Assembly: GCF_002741075.1 (NCBI RefSeq)
Contig: NZ_CP016634.1
Location: 1,008,501 to 1,072,500 of the forward strand
DNA length: 64,000 nucleotides
Direction: 5' to 3'
Origin: Pseudomonas putida
Lineage (GTDB): Bacteria > Pseudomonadota > Gammaproteobacteria > Pseudomonadales > Pseudomonadaceae
The position numbers and the translations under genes are program-made. Positions within the stretch are counted from its first letter, which is position 1; the number at the start of each line of letters is the position of its first letter. Under the pieces are notes generated by a model that saw nothing but the letters and a program-made list of their open reading frames with translations, had not been told where the DNA came from and ran no database searches. This document shows positions 38,489-48,519 of this stretch, piece by piece.

Positions 38489-38587
38489 GCCAGGGAGCGG
38501 GCCTTCGCCTCAAGCCCCTTTAGAAAAACTGAATGCCTCCCCCCGGCGATCGCGTTTCGCACCCTCCAGCCACTCATTAGAGTCCGT

Positions 38588-38626
38588 GGTCACGAGGAGC
38601 ACCCGAACATTCGACTCCTCGTGACC
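38588..38626 (+). promoter_or_regulatory. Perfect inverted repeat in the tcuA leader
   Basis: 12-base arms GGTCACGAGGAG (38588-38599) and CTCCTCGTGACC (38615-38626) around a 15-base loop. It ends right before the ribosome site TGGAGGCGAA of tcuA. As RNA it would form a hairpin against the ribosome site; as DNA it could be an operator. Confidence 0.55.
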
Positions 38627-38636
38627 TGGAGGCGAA

Positions 38637-40091
38637 ATGATCGATGTGCTAGTCATCGGAGGGGGCAATGCCGCCCTCTGTGCCGCGCTGATGGCGCGTG
38701 AGGCCGGAGCCAGCGTGATGCTGCTCGAGGCTGCACCCCGCGCCTGGCGGGGTGGCAACTCTCAACACACCCGTAACCTGCGGTGCATGCATGATGCCCC
38801 GCAAGACGTGCTGGTCGAGGCGTACCCAGAAGAGGAGTTCTGGCAGGACCTGCTGAAGGTCACCGGTGGCCAGACCGACGAAAAGCTCGCGCGGCTGGTA
38901 ATTCGCGCGTCCTCCAACTGTCGCGGGTGGATGCGTCGCCATGGCGTTCACTTCCAGCCATCGTTATCCGGTGCGCTGCATACCGCCCGAACCAACGCGT
39001 TCTTCATGGGTGGCGGCAAGGCGCTGGTCAATGCCTACTTTCGCAGCGCCGAGAACCTGGGCATAAAAATACGCTACGACACCCCCGTCGCCGACATCGA
39101 GCTGCAGAACGGACGCTTCGTTGCCGCGCACGTGCCGGCGCGTGAGGTGCAAGGGCGGCACTTGCCCGCCGAGCGCATCGAGGCGCGCAGTTGTGTGCTC
39201 GCCGCTGGTGGATTCGAGTCCAACCGTCAGTGGTTGCGCGAGGCTTGGGGGCAGAACGAGCGAGGGGAGTGGCCTTCGGACAACTTCCTGATTCGCGGTA
39301 CGCGTTTCAATGATGGGGTTTTGTTGCGTCGCATGATCGAACAGGGCGCCGACACGATCGGCGACCCGACACAGGCGCATATGGTGGCGATCGATGCCCG
39401 TGCACCGCTGTACGACGGCGGCATCTGTACGCGCATCGATTGTGTGTCGCTGGGCGTAGTGGTCAACCGCGACGCTAAGCGCTTCTACGATGAAGGCGAG
39501 GATTTCTGGCCCAAGCGTTATGCCATTTGGGGACGGCTGGTGGCCCAACAGCCCGGGCAGGTGGGCTTCTCGATCATCGACCAGAAAGCCCTTGGCCGCT
39601 TCATGCCGCCGGTCTTCCCGGGTGCCACCGCCGATAGTCTGGAAGCCCTGGCCGGCCTTCTCGGCTTACCCGTGCAACCCTTCGTCGACACCGTGCAGGC
39701 CTACAACCGAGCCTGTCAGGCGGGCACCTTCGACCACACCCGGCTGGACAACTGCCACACCCTGGGCCTGGAACCTGTGAAAAGTCACTGGGCGCGCCCG
39801 ATCGATACACCGCCTTACTACGGCTATCCGCTGCGCCCTGGCGTGACCTTCACCTACCTGGGGCTGCGCACCGACGAAACCGCCGCGGTCCATTTCGGTG
39901 GACGACCCAGCCCGAACCTGTTCGTCGCCGGCGAGATGATGGCGGGCAATGTGCTGGGCAAGGGCTACACCGCAGGTGTTGGCATGTCCATTGGCACCGC
40001 CTTCGGCCGGATCGCCGGGACCAGCGCCGCGGCGGCCACCGGCCATGTATATCCAGAACACGAGAATCGCCATGACTGCGCAACTGCCTGA
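38637..40091 (+). CDS. tcuA: Tricarballylate dehydrogenase (FAD flavoprotein)
   Basis: 484 residues of the fumarate reductase/succinate dehydrogenase flavoprotein family. FAD motif [20 protein letters not shown] at the N-terminus; [11 protein letters not shown]; and the C-terminal [19 protein letters not shown]. TcuA oxidises tricarballylate to cis-aconitate, which enters the TCA cycle. The stop overlaps tcuB by 20 bases. GGAGGCGAA precedes the start. Confidence 0.9.
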   Translation: MIDVLVIGGGNAALCAALMAREAGASVMLLEAAPRAWRGGNSQHTRNLRCMHDAPQDVLVEAYPEEEFWQDLLKVTGGQTDEKLARLVIRASSNCRGWMRRHGVHFQPSLSGALHTARTNAFFMGGGKALVNAYFRSAENLGIKIRYDTPVADIELQNGRFVAAHVPAREVQGRHLPAERIEARSCVLAAGGFESNRQWLREAWGQNERGEWPSDNFLIRGTRFNDGVLLRRMIEQGADTIGDPTQAHMVAIDARAPLYDGGICTRIDCVSLGVVVNRDAKRFYDEGEDFWPKRYAIWGRLVAQQPGQVGFSIIDQKALGRFMPPVFPGATADSLEALAGLLGLPVQPFVDTVQAYNRACQAGTFDHTRLDNCHTLGLEPVKSHWARPIDTPPYYGYPLRPGVTFTYLGLRTDETAAVHFGGRPSPNLFVAGEMMAGNVLGKGYTAGVGMSIGTAFGRIAGTSAAAATGHVYPEHENRHDCATA

Positions 40092-41253
40092 ACCCCGCCA
40101 ACCTAATGCCGCCCAGCCGGCCCTCGCTCTGATCCCCGTGTTGAACCTTGAGGAACAGGAAGTGGACCGGCAGATGCGCATCTGCAACGCCTGTCGATAC
40201 TGCGAGGGCTTCTGCGCCGTGTTCCCGGCCATGACCCGCAGGCTGGAGTTCGGCAAGGCCGATATCCATTACTTGGCCAACCTGTGTCACAACTGCGGCG
40301 CTTGCCTGCACGCCTGCCAGTATGCCCAACCCCACGAATTCGCCGTCAACGTGCCCCAGGCCATGGCCAAGGTGCGCGGGCAGACCTACGCCGAATACGC
40401 CTGGCCGGCCCCCTTCGGGCGGCTGTATCGGCACAACGGCATCTATGTCGCCAGTGCCTTGGCTGTGGCCTTGTCGCTGTTTTTGCTGCTGGCATTGTGG
40501 GTCAACGGCACGCTGCAGCCCGGCCGGTTGGCGGGGAATTTCTATGCGGTCTTCCCGCACAACACCTTGGCGCTGATGTTCGGCAGTGTCTTTGCCGCTG
40601 CCAGTGTGGCGCTGGCGGTGGCGGTACGTCGTTTCTGGCGCTCGGTCTCGCCTGCTGAAGCGCAGGCGCAACCGGGCAAGGGGGCGGTGCTCGAGGCATC
40701 GAGCGCGGCGCTGACCCTGAAGTACCTGGACGGTGGGCATGGCCAGGGCTGCAACAACGCCGACGATCGCTACACCCTCTGGCGCCGGCGCTTCCATCAC
40801 TTCACCTTCTACGGCTTCATGTTGTGCTTTGCCGCTACGGTGGTCGCCACCGGCTACCACTACCTGCTGGGGTATCCGGCGCCGTACCCACTGCTGAGCG
40901 CACCGGTGTTGCTGGGTACCTTGGGTGGACTTGGCTTGATCGTCGGGCCAACTGGGCTGCTGGCGCTGAATTTGCGCAGGGCGCCGGAGCAGGGCGATGT
41001 TGCCCAGCGGCCCATGGACCGGGCGTTCATCCTGCTGCTCTTGCTGGTCAGCGCCACGGGTCTTGCACTGCTGGGTCTGCGCGACACCGCTGCGATGGCG
41101 ATCCTGCTGGCGATCCATTTGGGCACGGTCATGGCGCTGTTCATCACGCTGCCCTACGGCAAGTTCGCCCATGGCCTGTTCCGCAGCGCGGCACTGCTCA
41201 AGTTCGCGATCGAAAAGCGCCGGCCCAATGACCTGGGGCTGGGAGGAGAGTGA
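40072..41253 (+). CDS. tcuB: Tricarballylate utilisation electron-transfer membrane protein
   Basis: 393 residues: an N-terminal ferredoxin-like part with two 4Fe-4S Cys clusters ([11 protein letters not shown] and [12 protein letters not shown]), then about six membrane helices with conserved His ([20 protein letters not shown]) that could bind heme. TcuB re-oxidises the flavin of TcuA and passes electrons to the quinone pool. ATG 40072 gives the compact start inside tcuA; longer starts would overlap tcuA more. No tcuC follows. Confidence 0.9.
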   Translation: MTAQLPEPRQPNAAQPALALIPVLNLEEQEVDRQMRICNACRYCEGFCAVFPAMTRRLEFGKADIHYLANLCHNCGACLHACQYAQPHEFAVNVPQAMAKVRGQTYAEYAWPAPFGRLYRHNGIYVASALAVALSLFLLLALWVNGTLQPGRLAGNFYAVFPHNTLALMFGSVFAAASVALAVAVRRFWRSVSPAEAQAQPGKGAVLEASSAALTLKYLDGGHGQGCNNADDRYTLWRRRFHHFTFYGFMLCFAATVVATGYHYLLGYPAPYPLLSAPVLLGTLGGLGLIVGPTGLLALNLRRAPEQGDVAQRPMDRAFILLLLLVSATGLALLGLRDTAAMAILLAIHLGTVMALFITLPYGKFAHGLFRSAALLKFAIEKRRPNDLGLGGE

Positions 41254-41301
41254 ACCATGAATGCAGCGGGTCTCTCCCCTGTACCGTCTTGCGCGTATCG
41301 C

Positions 41302-42195
41302 TCATCGGTTGGGCCATTTGTCCAACAGGATCGACACGAACTTCTCCGCCGCCGGCGACAGCGACGCCCCTCGGCGATAGACCAACCCCAAGGTGCGAGT
41401 CACCTGAGGCTCGATCAGTGGCACGCTGACCAATGTCGGATGGTCCGCGCTGGGCATGGCCAGGCTGGGCATGGCCGACACGCCGAGCCCAGCTTCGACC
41501 ATGCCCAGCGAGGTGGACAGGTGCTGGACCTCATAGAACCACTTGGGCCGCAGGTTGAGCCCGGACAATGCGTGGTCCAACAGCATCCGGTTGCCGCTCA
41601 GGCGGCCTACGCCGATCAGGCGGTAGTCGGCCAGTTCTGTCCAGGTGACGGCATCGCGGTTCGCCAGCTTGTGGTCCCGGCGGCAGGCCAGGACGAATTG
41701 CTCCTGCACCAGGGATACGAACTCGATGTCGGGGTGCTGGCCGCTCATCATGTTGATGCCGAAATCGGCCTCGCCCCGCAACACGGCTTCGAGCCCATCG
41801 TTGGCGCTGAGGTCCAGCAGGCGAATACGGATCTTCGGGTACTGCTCGTTGTAGTCACGGATCACCGACGGCAGGAAATAGAACGCTGCGGTCGGGATGC
41901 AGGCGAGGGTGACCTGGCCGGTCTGTCGTTCGGCGAGTTCTCGAATGCTCAGGATCGAATCCTCGAAGTCATCCAGCAGGCGCCTGGCCTTGGGCAGAAA
42001 ATCCCTCCCGACGCTGGTGAGGCTGACGCGGCGGGTCGTGCGCTCCAGCAGGGAAGTGCCCAACCCTTCCTCAAGCTTTTTTATCCGCCGGCTCAGGGCA
42101 GGCTGCGACAGGTGCAACGCTTCTGCCGCCTCATGGAAACTGCCTAGTTCGGCGATTTTCACGAAAGATCGTATGTCTTGGAGTTCGTATTCCAT
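41302..42195 (-). CDS. LysR-type regulator next to the prpF-like operon
   Basis: 297 residues. Winged helix MEYELQDIRSFVKIAELGSF with ALHLSQPALSRRIKKLEEG; effector domain of the CynR/GalR-like type. Transcribed away from the prpF-like gene with a 147-base gap that holds AT-rich palindrome pieces near 42215-42285, the usual geometry for a LysR protein that controls its divergent neighbour. Start MEYELQ is preferred over an upstream ATG. Confidence 0.88.
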   Translation of the reverse strand: MEYELQDIRSFVKIAELGSFHEAAEALHLSQPALSRRIKKLEEGLGTSLLERTTRRVSLTSVGRDFLPKARRLLDDFEDSILSIRELAERQTGQVTLACIPTAAFYFLPSVIRDYNEQYPKIRIRLLDLSANDGLEAVLRGEADFGINMMSGQHPDIEFVSLVQEQFVLACRRDHKLANRDAVTWTELADYRLIGVGRLSGNRMLLDHALSGLNLRPKWFYEVQHLSTSLGMVEAGLGVSAMPSLAMPSADHPTLVSVPLIEPQVTRTLGLVYRRGASLSPAAEKFVSILLDKWPNR

Positions 42196-42342
42196 CTCGA
42201 ATCGCTCTTTGGCCCAGGCTATGTATTGATTCATCAATCGCAATAATACCTACGATATTTGCATTGGATTGATTTATCTATCCCTGTCAATCTTGTGTCC
42301 ACAACATCAATGATGTCCATTGATCAACAAGAGTGCGAAATC

Positions 42343-43422
42343 ATGCAACGAATTCCTTGCGTACTCATGCGCGGCGGCACCTCCAAGGGGCCTTTTTTCC
42401 ACGCATGGGATTTGCCTGCCAATGTGGTCGAACGCGACGAATTGCTGATCAACCTGATGGGTTCCGGGCATGAACTGGAAATCGACGGTATCGGTGGTGG
42501 TAGCCCACAAACCAGCAAGGTGGCAATCGTCAGCCCCTCGTTGCATGCCGACGCCGACGTCGACTACCTTTTCGTCCAGGTCATGGTCGCCCAGCGCCGG
42601 GTCGATACAGCGCCCAACTGCGGCAACATGTTGTGCGCCGTTGGCCCATTCGCCATCGAGCAGGGGCTGGTCAAGGCCCAGGATGGCAAGACCCTGGTGC
42701 GTATCCGTAATTTGAACACCAACACCTTCGTCAATTCGCTGGTGGAAACACCAGGTGGCATTGTGCGTTACGAAGGCCGCACGGCGATCGACGGCGTACC
42801 TGGCACCGCTGCTCCGGTGCACCTGACCTTCCTCGACGCTGTGGGCAGCAAGACCGGCAAGCTGTTCCCCACAGGCCAGGCCCAGGACATGATCGATGGC
42901 GTGCCGGTGACCTGTATCGACATGGCTATGCCGATGATGATCGTCGAGGCCAGCCAGTTGGGTGTGACCGGCTCCGAGACTCCGGCGCAGCTGGATGCCG
43001 ACACACGCCTATTGCAGCGTCTGGAGGCTCTGCGCCTGAAGGCCGGCAAGGCGATGGGGTTGGGTGACGTCAGCGGCATGGTGATTCCCAAGCCCGTGCT
43101 GGTTTCCCCGCCGTGCTATGACGGCACACTGCAGGTGCGGTACTTCATGCCCCACAACTGTCACCGTGCCCTGGCCATCACCGGTGCGATCGGCCTGGCG
43201 ACTGCCTGCGTCAGCCCTGGCACCGTGATCATGGACATGCTTGGCGAACAAGCACAGCACCTGGAAGAAGTCCGCCTGGAGCATCCAAGTGGCGGCATCG
43301 ACGTCGCGCTTTCGCGCAGTGGTCCCGATGGCAAAACGCTCCAGGCCTCTGTGGTGAGAACCGCCCGCCGACTGTTTTCTGGCTTCGTCTACGCCCCAAC
43401 CTTGCGCAGGCTGGCAGGGTAG
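42343..43422 (+). CDS. PrpF/GalD-family tautomerase or isomerase
   Basis: 359 residues of the PrpF family (diaminopimelate-epimerase fold). Marks are CVLMRGGTSKGPFF at the N-terminus, IDGIGGGSPQTSKVAIV, and APNCGNMLCAVGPFA, where the Cys is in the acid/base position. Relatives are aconitate isomerase PrpF and 4-oxalomesaconate tautomerase GalD. Here the neighbours are TcuAB and tricarboxylate transporters, so isomerisation of trans-aconitate or a related tricarboxylate is the best guess; no gallate genes are near. Confidence 0.82.
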   Translation: MQRIPCVLMRGGTSKGPFFHAWDLPANVVERDELLINLMGSGHELEIDGIGGGSPQTSKVAIVSPSLHADADVDYLFVQVMVAQRRVDTAPNCGNMLCAVGPFAIEQGLVKAQDGKTLVRIRNLNTNTFVNSLVETPGGIVRYEGRTAIDGVPGTAAPVHLTFLDAVGSKTGKLFPTGQAQDMIDGVPVTCIDMAMPMMIVEASQLGVTGSETPAQLDADTRLLQRLEALRLKAGKAMGLGDVSGMVIPKPVLVSPPCYDGTLQVRYFMPHNCHRALAITGAIGLATACVSPGTVIMDMLGEQAQHLEEVRLEHPSGGIDVALSRSGPDGKTLQASVVRTARRLFSGFVYAPTLRRLAG

Positions 43423-43484
43423 GCAGGGCTTGCAGCACATCGGCACCAGCGCATCCGCACAATTTCAACAATGGGTGATGCCTC

Positions 43485-44798
43485 ATGAAACTCGCGAAGT
43501 CACTGTATTTCCAGATCCTCTGCGCCGTCCTGCTGGGCGTGGTGGTCGGGCACTTCTGGGCGCAACAGGCCGTTGCGCTCAAGCCACTGGGTGATGCGTT
43601 CATCAAACTGATCAAGATGATGATCGCCCCCGTGGTGTTCTGCACCATCGTGACCGGTATCGCCGGCATGACCGACAAGCGCTCTCTGGGGCGGCTGATG
43701 AGCAAGACCTTGCTGCTGTTCCTGGTACTGACCGTGATCAGTCTGGTGATCGGCCTGGCTGCGGTGTACCTGTTCCGCCCGGGTGTAGGCATGAACATCG
43801 ACCCAGCCACCCTTAGCACCGAGGGCCTTGGTCAATACGCCGCGTCTGCGGCGAAGCTCAGCGTGGTCGATTTCTTCATGCACATCATCCCGGACACCTT
43901 CATCGGGGCGTTCAACAAAGGTGAAGTGCTGCCGGTACTGTTCATCGCAGTGCTCAGCGGTTTTGCCCTGTCGTCCATGGGCGAAAAGGGCAAGCCGGTA
44001 CTTGATGTGCTGGAATCGGCCTCGAGCATGGTGTTTCGCATCTTCGGCTATCTGATGCGCTTCGCCCCGGTCGGCGCTTTCGGTGCGCTGGCGTTCACTG
44101 TCGGGCAGTACGGCGTGACTTCCCTGGGCGCATTGGCCAAGCTGGTCGGCACGCTCTACATCGCCTGCGCGTTCTTCGTGCTGGTGGTGCTCGGGGGTAT
44201 CTGCCGTGCGCATGGCTTCAGTCTTTGGAAGCTGCTCCGATATTTCCGCGAGGAGTTTCTGGTGGTGCTCGGCACATCGTCCACCGAGCCCGTTCTGCCG
44301 CGCATGCTGGAAAAACTCGAGAAGCTTGGCTGTAAGAAAGGTGTGGTGGGGCTGGTGCTGCCAACCGGCTATTCCTTCAACCTCGACGGTACCGCCATCT
44401 ACCTGTCGCTGGCAGCGGTTTTCATCGCCCAGACCTGCAACATCGATCTGAGCCTCGGCCAGACGCTGACGATGCTGGCGATCATGCTGTTGTCGTCCAA
44501 AGGCGCCGCAGGTGTGACCGGCAGCGGTTTTGTGGCACTGGCCTCGACCCTGACGGTCATTCACGACATCCCCTTGGCCGGCTTGGCCTTGCTGATCGGT
44601 ATCGATCGCTTCATGTCCGAAGCGCGCGCCCTGACCAGCCTGGCCAGCAATGCCGTGGCCACAGTGGTCATTTCATTGTCGGAAAACGCTTGTGAGCGGG
44701 AGACATTGCTGCGCCGCCTGAATGGCGCTCCGGTGGCACCGGACGAGGAGCAAGCGTCTCGGGCGGACTGGTCTGCCGAACCTCGGCATCACAGCTGA
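43485..44798 (+). CDS. dctA: C4-dicarboxylate/proton symporter, DctA family
   Basis: 437 residues of the dicarboxylate/amino acid:cation symporter family. It has the DctA hallmarks IKMMIAPVVFCTIVTGIAGM, GTSSTEPVLPRMLEKLEKLG, PTGYSFNLDGTAIYL, LSSKGAAGVTGSGFV and IDRFMSEARALTS. It imports succinate, fumarate and malate, and relatives take orotate or other carboxylates. It lies 62 bases after the prpF-like gene in one operon, so its real substrate may be a tricarboxylate. Confidence 0.88.
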   Translation: MKLAKSLYFQILCAVLLGVVVGHFWAQQAVALKPLGDAFIKLIKMMIAPVVFCTIVTGIAGMTDKRSLGRLMSKTLLLFLVLTVISLVIGLAAVYLFRPGVGMNIDPATLSTEGLGQYAASAAKLSVVDFFMHIIPDTFIGAFNKGEVLPVLFIAVLSGFALSSMGEKGKPVLDVLESASSMVFRIFGYLMRFAPVGAFGALAFTVGQYGVTSLGALAKLVGTLYIACAFFVLVVLGGICRAHGFSLWKLLRYFREEFLVVLGTSSTEPVLPRMLEKLEKLGCKKGVVGLVLPTGYSFNLDGTAIYLSLAAVFIAQTCNIDLSLGQTLTMLAIMLLSSKGAAGVTGSGFVALASTLTVIHDIPLAGLALLIGIDRFMSEARALTSLASNAVATVVISLSENACERETLLRRLNGAPVAPDEEQASRADWSAEPRHHS

Positions 44799-44832
44799 AG
44801 GTCTCTTTCACTTCCCATTGTTGACTTAGAAT

Positions 44833-44863
44833 CCCACTCGACATCCCAGCGATGTCGAGTGGG
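44833..44863. repeat. Perfect inverted repeat between dctA and citMHS
   Basis: 13-base arms CCCACTCGACATC (44833-44845) and GATGTCGAGTGGG (44851-44863) with a five-base loop. No T run follows. Could be an attenuating or RNA-stabilising hairpin in the operon. Confidence 0.6.
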
Positions 44864-44921
44864 GTAGGGGGCCGTCTGCCTTGCCGATGGCCGCAATAGA
44901 ATAAAAACAAGAGAAATAACC

Positions 44922-46226
44922 ATGCTCGCACTCCTGGGCCTGATCATGGTGGTGACCTTCACCTACCTGATCATGAGTAAACGCCTGTCTCCGATCGTTG
45001 CGCTCACCGTGGTACCCATTGCCTTCGCGGTGATCGGTGGTTTTGCCCCCGAGTTGGGCAAGATGATGCTCGATGGCTTGAAGATGGTGGCGCCCTCGGC
45101 GGCACTGTTGCTGTTCGCCATTCTGTTCTTTGGCCTGATGATCGATGCCGGTCTGTTCGATCCGCTGATCCGCAAGATCCTCAAGCGTGTCAATGGCGAC
45201 CCGATCAAGATCGCTATCGGTACGGCACTGCTGTCGCTGCTGGTAGCACTCGACGGTGACGGCACCACCACCTACATGATTACGTGTGCGGCCATGCTGC
45301 CGCTGTACAAGCGTATCGGCATGAACCCGATGATCCTGGCCACGGTGTCCATGCTGTCGCTGAGCATCATGAGTGGCATGAGCCCTTGGGGTGGACCGGC
45401 AACGCGGGCCATCGCCGCGCTCGGGCTGGACGCGACCGAATATTTCATCCCGATGCTCCCGACTGTGATCGGCGGAGCGGCCTGGGTGGTGTTCACCGCC
45501 TACCTGCTGGGCCGCGCCGAGCGTCGGCGCATCGGCAACATCGCCCTGGAGTCTGGTGGCGGCAATTGCTACATCAAGGAAATCCTCGGCGACAACCCGC
45601 ACAAGCGCCCACGGCTGGCGTACGTGAATCTGGTGCTGGTGATTGCCGTGATGACGGCCTTGGTGATGGGCGTGATGCACTCCGCGCTGTTGTTCATGAT
45701 CGGTTTCGTCGCAGCGCTGATGATCAACTACCCGCAGCTGGAGCTGCAGAAGGAACGCATCCTCGCCCATTCGGGCAATGCCATGACCGTGGTGTTGCTG
45801 GTGTTCGCCGCGGGTATCTTCGCGGGGATCTTCTCCGGCACCAAGATGGTCGATGCCCTGGCGCAGACTCTGGTCGACTGGATTCCCGAGGCCTGGAGCC
45901 ACTGGTTCCCGCTGGTGGTGGCGCTGACCAGCATGCCGCTGACCTTCGTGCTGTCCAACGACGCCTATTACTTCGGCGTGGTGCCGATCCTGGCCAACGC
46001 GGCTGCCGCCTATGGCATCGACCCGGTTGAAATCGCCCGCGCTTCGGTGTTGGGGCAGCCGGTGCACCTGATGAGCCCGTTGGTGGCCTCGACCCTGCTG
46101 CTGGTGGGCATGGTCGATCGCGATATCGGCGATTTCCAGAAGGCCACCGTCAAGTGGGCGGTACTGACATCGCTGGTCATCACCGCGCTGGCCTTGGTCA
46201 CAGGCGCTTTGTCCTTCTTCGTCTGA
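44922..46226 (+). CDS. CitMHS-family citrate/tricarboxylate transporter
   Basis: 434 residues, about twelve helices. Resembles the CitMHS family, which takes up citrate or isocitrate as metal complexes with protons. Motifs are LMIDAGLFDPLIRKILKRVNG, ALDGDGTTTYMITCAAMLPLY and GMSPWGGPATRAIAALGL. It follows dctA and precedes an OprD porin, giving two inner-membrane carriers in one operon. Confidence 0.88.
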   Translation: MLALLGLIMVVTFTYLIMSKRLSPIVALTVVPIAFAVIGGFAPELGKMMLDGLKMVAPSAALLLFAILFFGLMIDAGLFDPLIRKILKRVNGDPIKIAIGTALLSLLVALDGDGTTTYMITCAAMLPLYKRIGMNPMILATVSMLSLSIMSGMSPWGGPATRAIAALGLDATEYFIPMLPTVIGGAAWVVFTAYLLGRAERRRIGNIALESGGGNCYIKEILGDNPHKRPRLAYVNLVLVIAVMTALVMGVMHSALLFMIGFVAALMINYPQLELQKERILAHSGNAMTVVLLVFAAGIFAGIFSGTKMVDALAQTLVDWIPEAWSHWFPLVVALTSMPLTFVLSNDAYYFGVVPILANAAAAYGIDPVEIARASVLGQPVHLMSPLVASTLLLVGMVDRDIGDFQKATVKWAVLTSLVITALALVTGALSFFV

Positions 46227-46287
46227 TTTGCATCGGAGCGCTTGCGGCGCCCACCTCTATCCAAGAACAACAACTAGAGTACCGAAC

Positions 46288-47541
46288 ATGTCCCGAGCTG
46301 TTTTCCGTGGGGCCACCTGTGGCCTGCTCTGCGGCTGGCTGCCTGTGGCCGGCGCTGCCGGATTTATCGACGATGGCAAGCTCAAACTGCAGCTGCGCAA
46401 CGTCTACTTCAACGAAAACTTCCGCGACGAACAGGGCATGAGCCCCCGTGCCGCCGCCAACGCCAAAAGTGAGCGGGTGGAATGGGCGCAGGGTTTTTTA
46501 CTCGATTACCAATCAGGGTTTACCCAAGGGCCACTGGGGTTGGGGCTAGATGCCTTGGGGCTCGTAGGCGTTCGGCTCGATTCGGGACGTGGCCGTAGCG
46601 GTACCGGCTTGCTGCCGGTCCACGACGATGGCCGTGCCGCAGACGAATTCGCCAGCGCCGGGGTGACGGCCAAGGCGCGCCTGGGGCAGACCGTGGTCAA
46701 GCATGGCACCTTGCTGCCCAAGACGCCGGTGCTGGTCTACAACGATGCGCGGTTGTTGCCTCAGACCTACCAGGGCACGCAACTGACCAGTACCGATGTC
46801 GAAGGGCTGACCCTGACTGCCGGCCACCTGGATCGCTTCAAGCAGCGGGACTCGTCCGATAGCACGGGCCTGTACCTGGATGGCTATGGTGGCGACGAGT
46901 CTGGCGATTTCAGCTTTGCTGGCGCTGACTACGCCATCAACAAGCAACTGCGGGTGAGCTACTTTCACGGCCAGCTCGAACATTTCTACCGCCAGGACTA
47001 TGCCGGCCTGGTACACGACCTGCCGCTGGCCGGCGGGGTGTTCACCACTGACTTGCGCTACTTCAAAAGCCGCGACAGCGGAGCCGCTTACGGTGGCAAG
47101 ATCGACAACGACATGTTCAGTGGGCAGGTGTCGTATACCCACTCCGGGCACACCGTCGGTGCCGGTTACCAGGTGCTCGACGGTGATGCTGGGCTGCCAT
47201 ACATCAGCGGTGCGACGGTCTACTCGTTCAGCAACGTGGGCATCGGCAAGTTCATCGAGGAGGAAGAGAAAACCTGGATGGCAAGCTACGCCTACAACTT
47301 TGCAGCGGCCGGCATCCCCGGGCTGACCTTCATGGCGCGCTACCTGAGCGGGGACAATGGTCGCTCCGCTGACGCCGAGCTCAACGAATGGGAGCGTGAT
47401 GTGGAACTCGCCTACGTTGTGCAGTCCGGGCCCGTCAAAGGGTTGGGTGTGAAACTGCGCAACTATGTCTACCGTTCTGATTTCTCCCGCGGTCGCGACA
47501 GCAACCGGATCTACCTAACCTACGACATCGCGGTTTGGTGA
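46288..47541 (+). CDS. OprD-family outer-membrane porin
   Basis: 417 residues: a signal peptide ending AGA-AGF, then an OprD barrel. FIDDGKLKLQLRNVYFNE is the OprD N-terminal signature; GFLLDYQSGFTQGPLGLGLDA, YDARLLPQTYQG-like and GRDSNRIYLTYDIAVW at the end are typical, the last with the terminal aromatic. OprD porins are substrate-selective; being the last gene of this operon, it is likely the entry route for the tricarboxylate. Confidence 0.9.
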   Translation: MSRAVFRGATCGLLCGWLPVAGAAGFIDDGKLKLQLRNVYFNENFRDEQGMSPRAAANAKSERVEWAQGFLLDYQSGFTQGPLGLGLDALGLVGVRLDSGRGRSGTGLLPVHDDGRAADEFASAGVTAKARLGQTVVKHGTLLPKTPVLVYNDARLLPQTYQGTQLTSTDVEGLTLTAGHLDRFKQRDSSDSTGLYLDGYGGDESGDFSFAGADYAINKQLRVSYFHGQLEHFYRQDYAGLVHDLPLAGGVFTTDLRYFKSRDSGAAYGGKIDNDMFSGQVSYTHSGHTVGAGYQVLDGDAGLPYISGATVYSFSNVGIGKFIEEEEKTWMASYAYNFAAAGIPGLTFMARYLSGDNGRSADAELNEWERDVELAYVVQSGPVKGLGVKLRNYVYRSDFSRGRDSNRIYLTYDIAVW

Positions 47542-47550
47542 TACAGCGGT

Positions 47551-47582
47551 GCGAGCAGGCGCGCCTCGGTGCGCGTGCTCGC
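47551..47582. terminator. Hairpin after the OprD gene
   Basis: GCGAGCA...GCGCG on the left and CGCGT...TGCTCGC on the right form a GC-rich hairpin nine bases after the stop. T run absent. Confidence 0.5.
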
Positions 47583-47619
47583 TCTGGTTCGCCGTTTCGG
47601 ACTATCCGCCAAAAACGAT

Positions 47620-48519
47620 CTACACGCCGGACGCCTGTGGCTCTTTCTTGCCCAGTCGGATCAGCTCGTTGGAGAAGCACAGCCCAAAGAGAATCAATCC
47701 GGCCCCCAGATACAGGGTGTCTGGCGGTACCTCATTGAGCATCACGAACGCCAGCAGTGCAGCGAACAACGGTTCGGTCAGTTCCAGCGCTTGGACCTGC
47801 GATGGCTTTAAATACTCGATGGCCTTGGTGGTACAAAAGAAACCCAGGATGGTCGGCAATGCCGCCAACGCCAATAACGCCGTGATCGCCGACAACGACA
47901 GTTCGCCCATGATGAAACCATCGGTCGCGGCCGGCATTAGCAGGTAAAGACTTCCGAAAAACAAAAGTTGCCGCGTGAAATGCAGCCCGCCGCAAACCCC
48001 CATGCGCTTCATTGCAACCGAAAATGCGCCATAACCGCAGCCGCCAATCGAAGCCAGTATTGCGCCTTGGGGCGTGAAACCTTGGCCCAGGTCTGCGCCG
48101 AAAATCACCGCAATACCGGCGATCGTCAAGCCGGCACCTACCGTTGCGTTGACGGTGATGGAGTCACCAAGGACCAGGCGTCCCAGCAGGATCGAGGAAA
48201 TGGAAGCGCTCGCCATCACAATGACGACCACGCCCGCCGCCGCGTAGTGGCTGTAGGCTGACGTTTCAAAGTGGAACAGCACGAAAATGCCGAGAAAGGC
48301 ACAAACCGCTGCAGGGATCTACTTGGCCGTGGTCGCGGGCCGCTTGAGCAATAGCAGCATTACCGAGAGCAACAGGCAGCCGAGGACCGTCTTGATCAAG
48401 GCGATGCTGCTGGCGCTGAAACCGCTGCTCATCAATACCTTGCTGAGAACGCCGATTGTTGCATTCAGGGCTGCGGCGCCCAGGGCAAAGAGGACGCCTT
48501 TGCCGAGATGAGACTGCAT
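47620..48519 (-). pseudogene. EamA/DMT-family exporter interrupted by an in-frame stop
   Basis: The frame from MQSHLGKGVLFALGAAALN runs through two membrane helices to RPATTAK, then meets TAG (48319-48321). The same frame continues at once as IPAAVCAFLGIFVLFHFETS and carries on for about 230 residues with the rest of a ten-helix EamA transporter (GCGYGAFSVAMKRMG, ALELTEPLFAALLAFVMLNE). No frameshift is needed. It is either a nonsense-mutated gene or a base-call error. Intact, it would export small metabolites. Confidence 0.8.

Noticed and set aside
42343..43422. Naming the PrpF-like gene galD of gallate degradation
   Set aside because: Sequence similarity allows it, but no gallate dioxygenase, hydratase or aldolase genes adjoin, while tricarboxylate genes do.
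44826..46067. 413-codon frame opposite citMHS, rich in His, Gln and Arg
   Set aside because: Composition is that of a shadow of a membrane protein gene, and it has no plausible start site.
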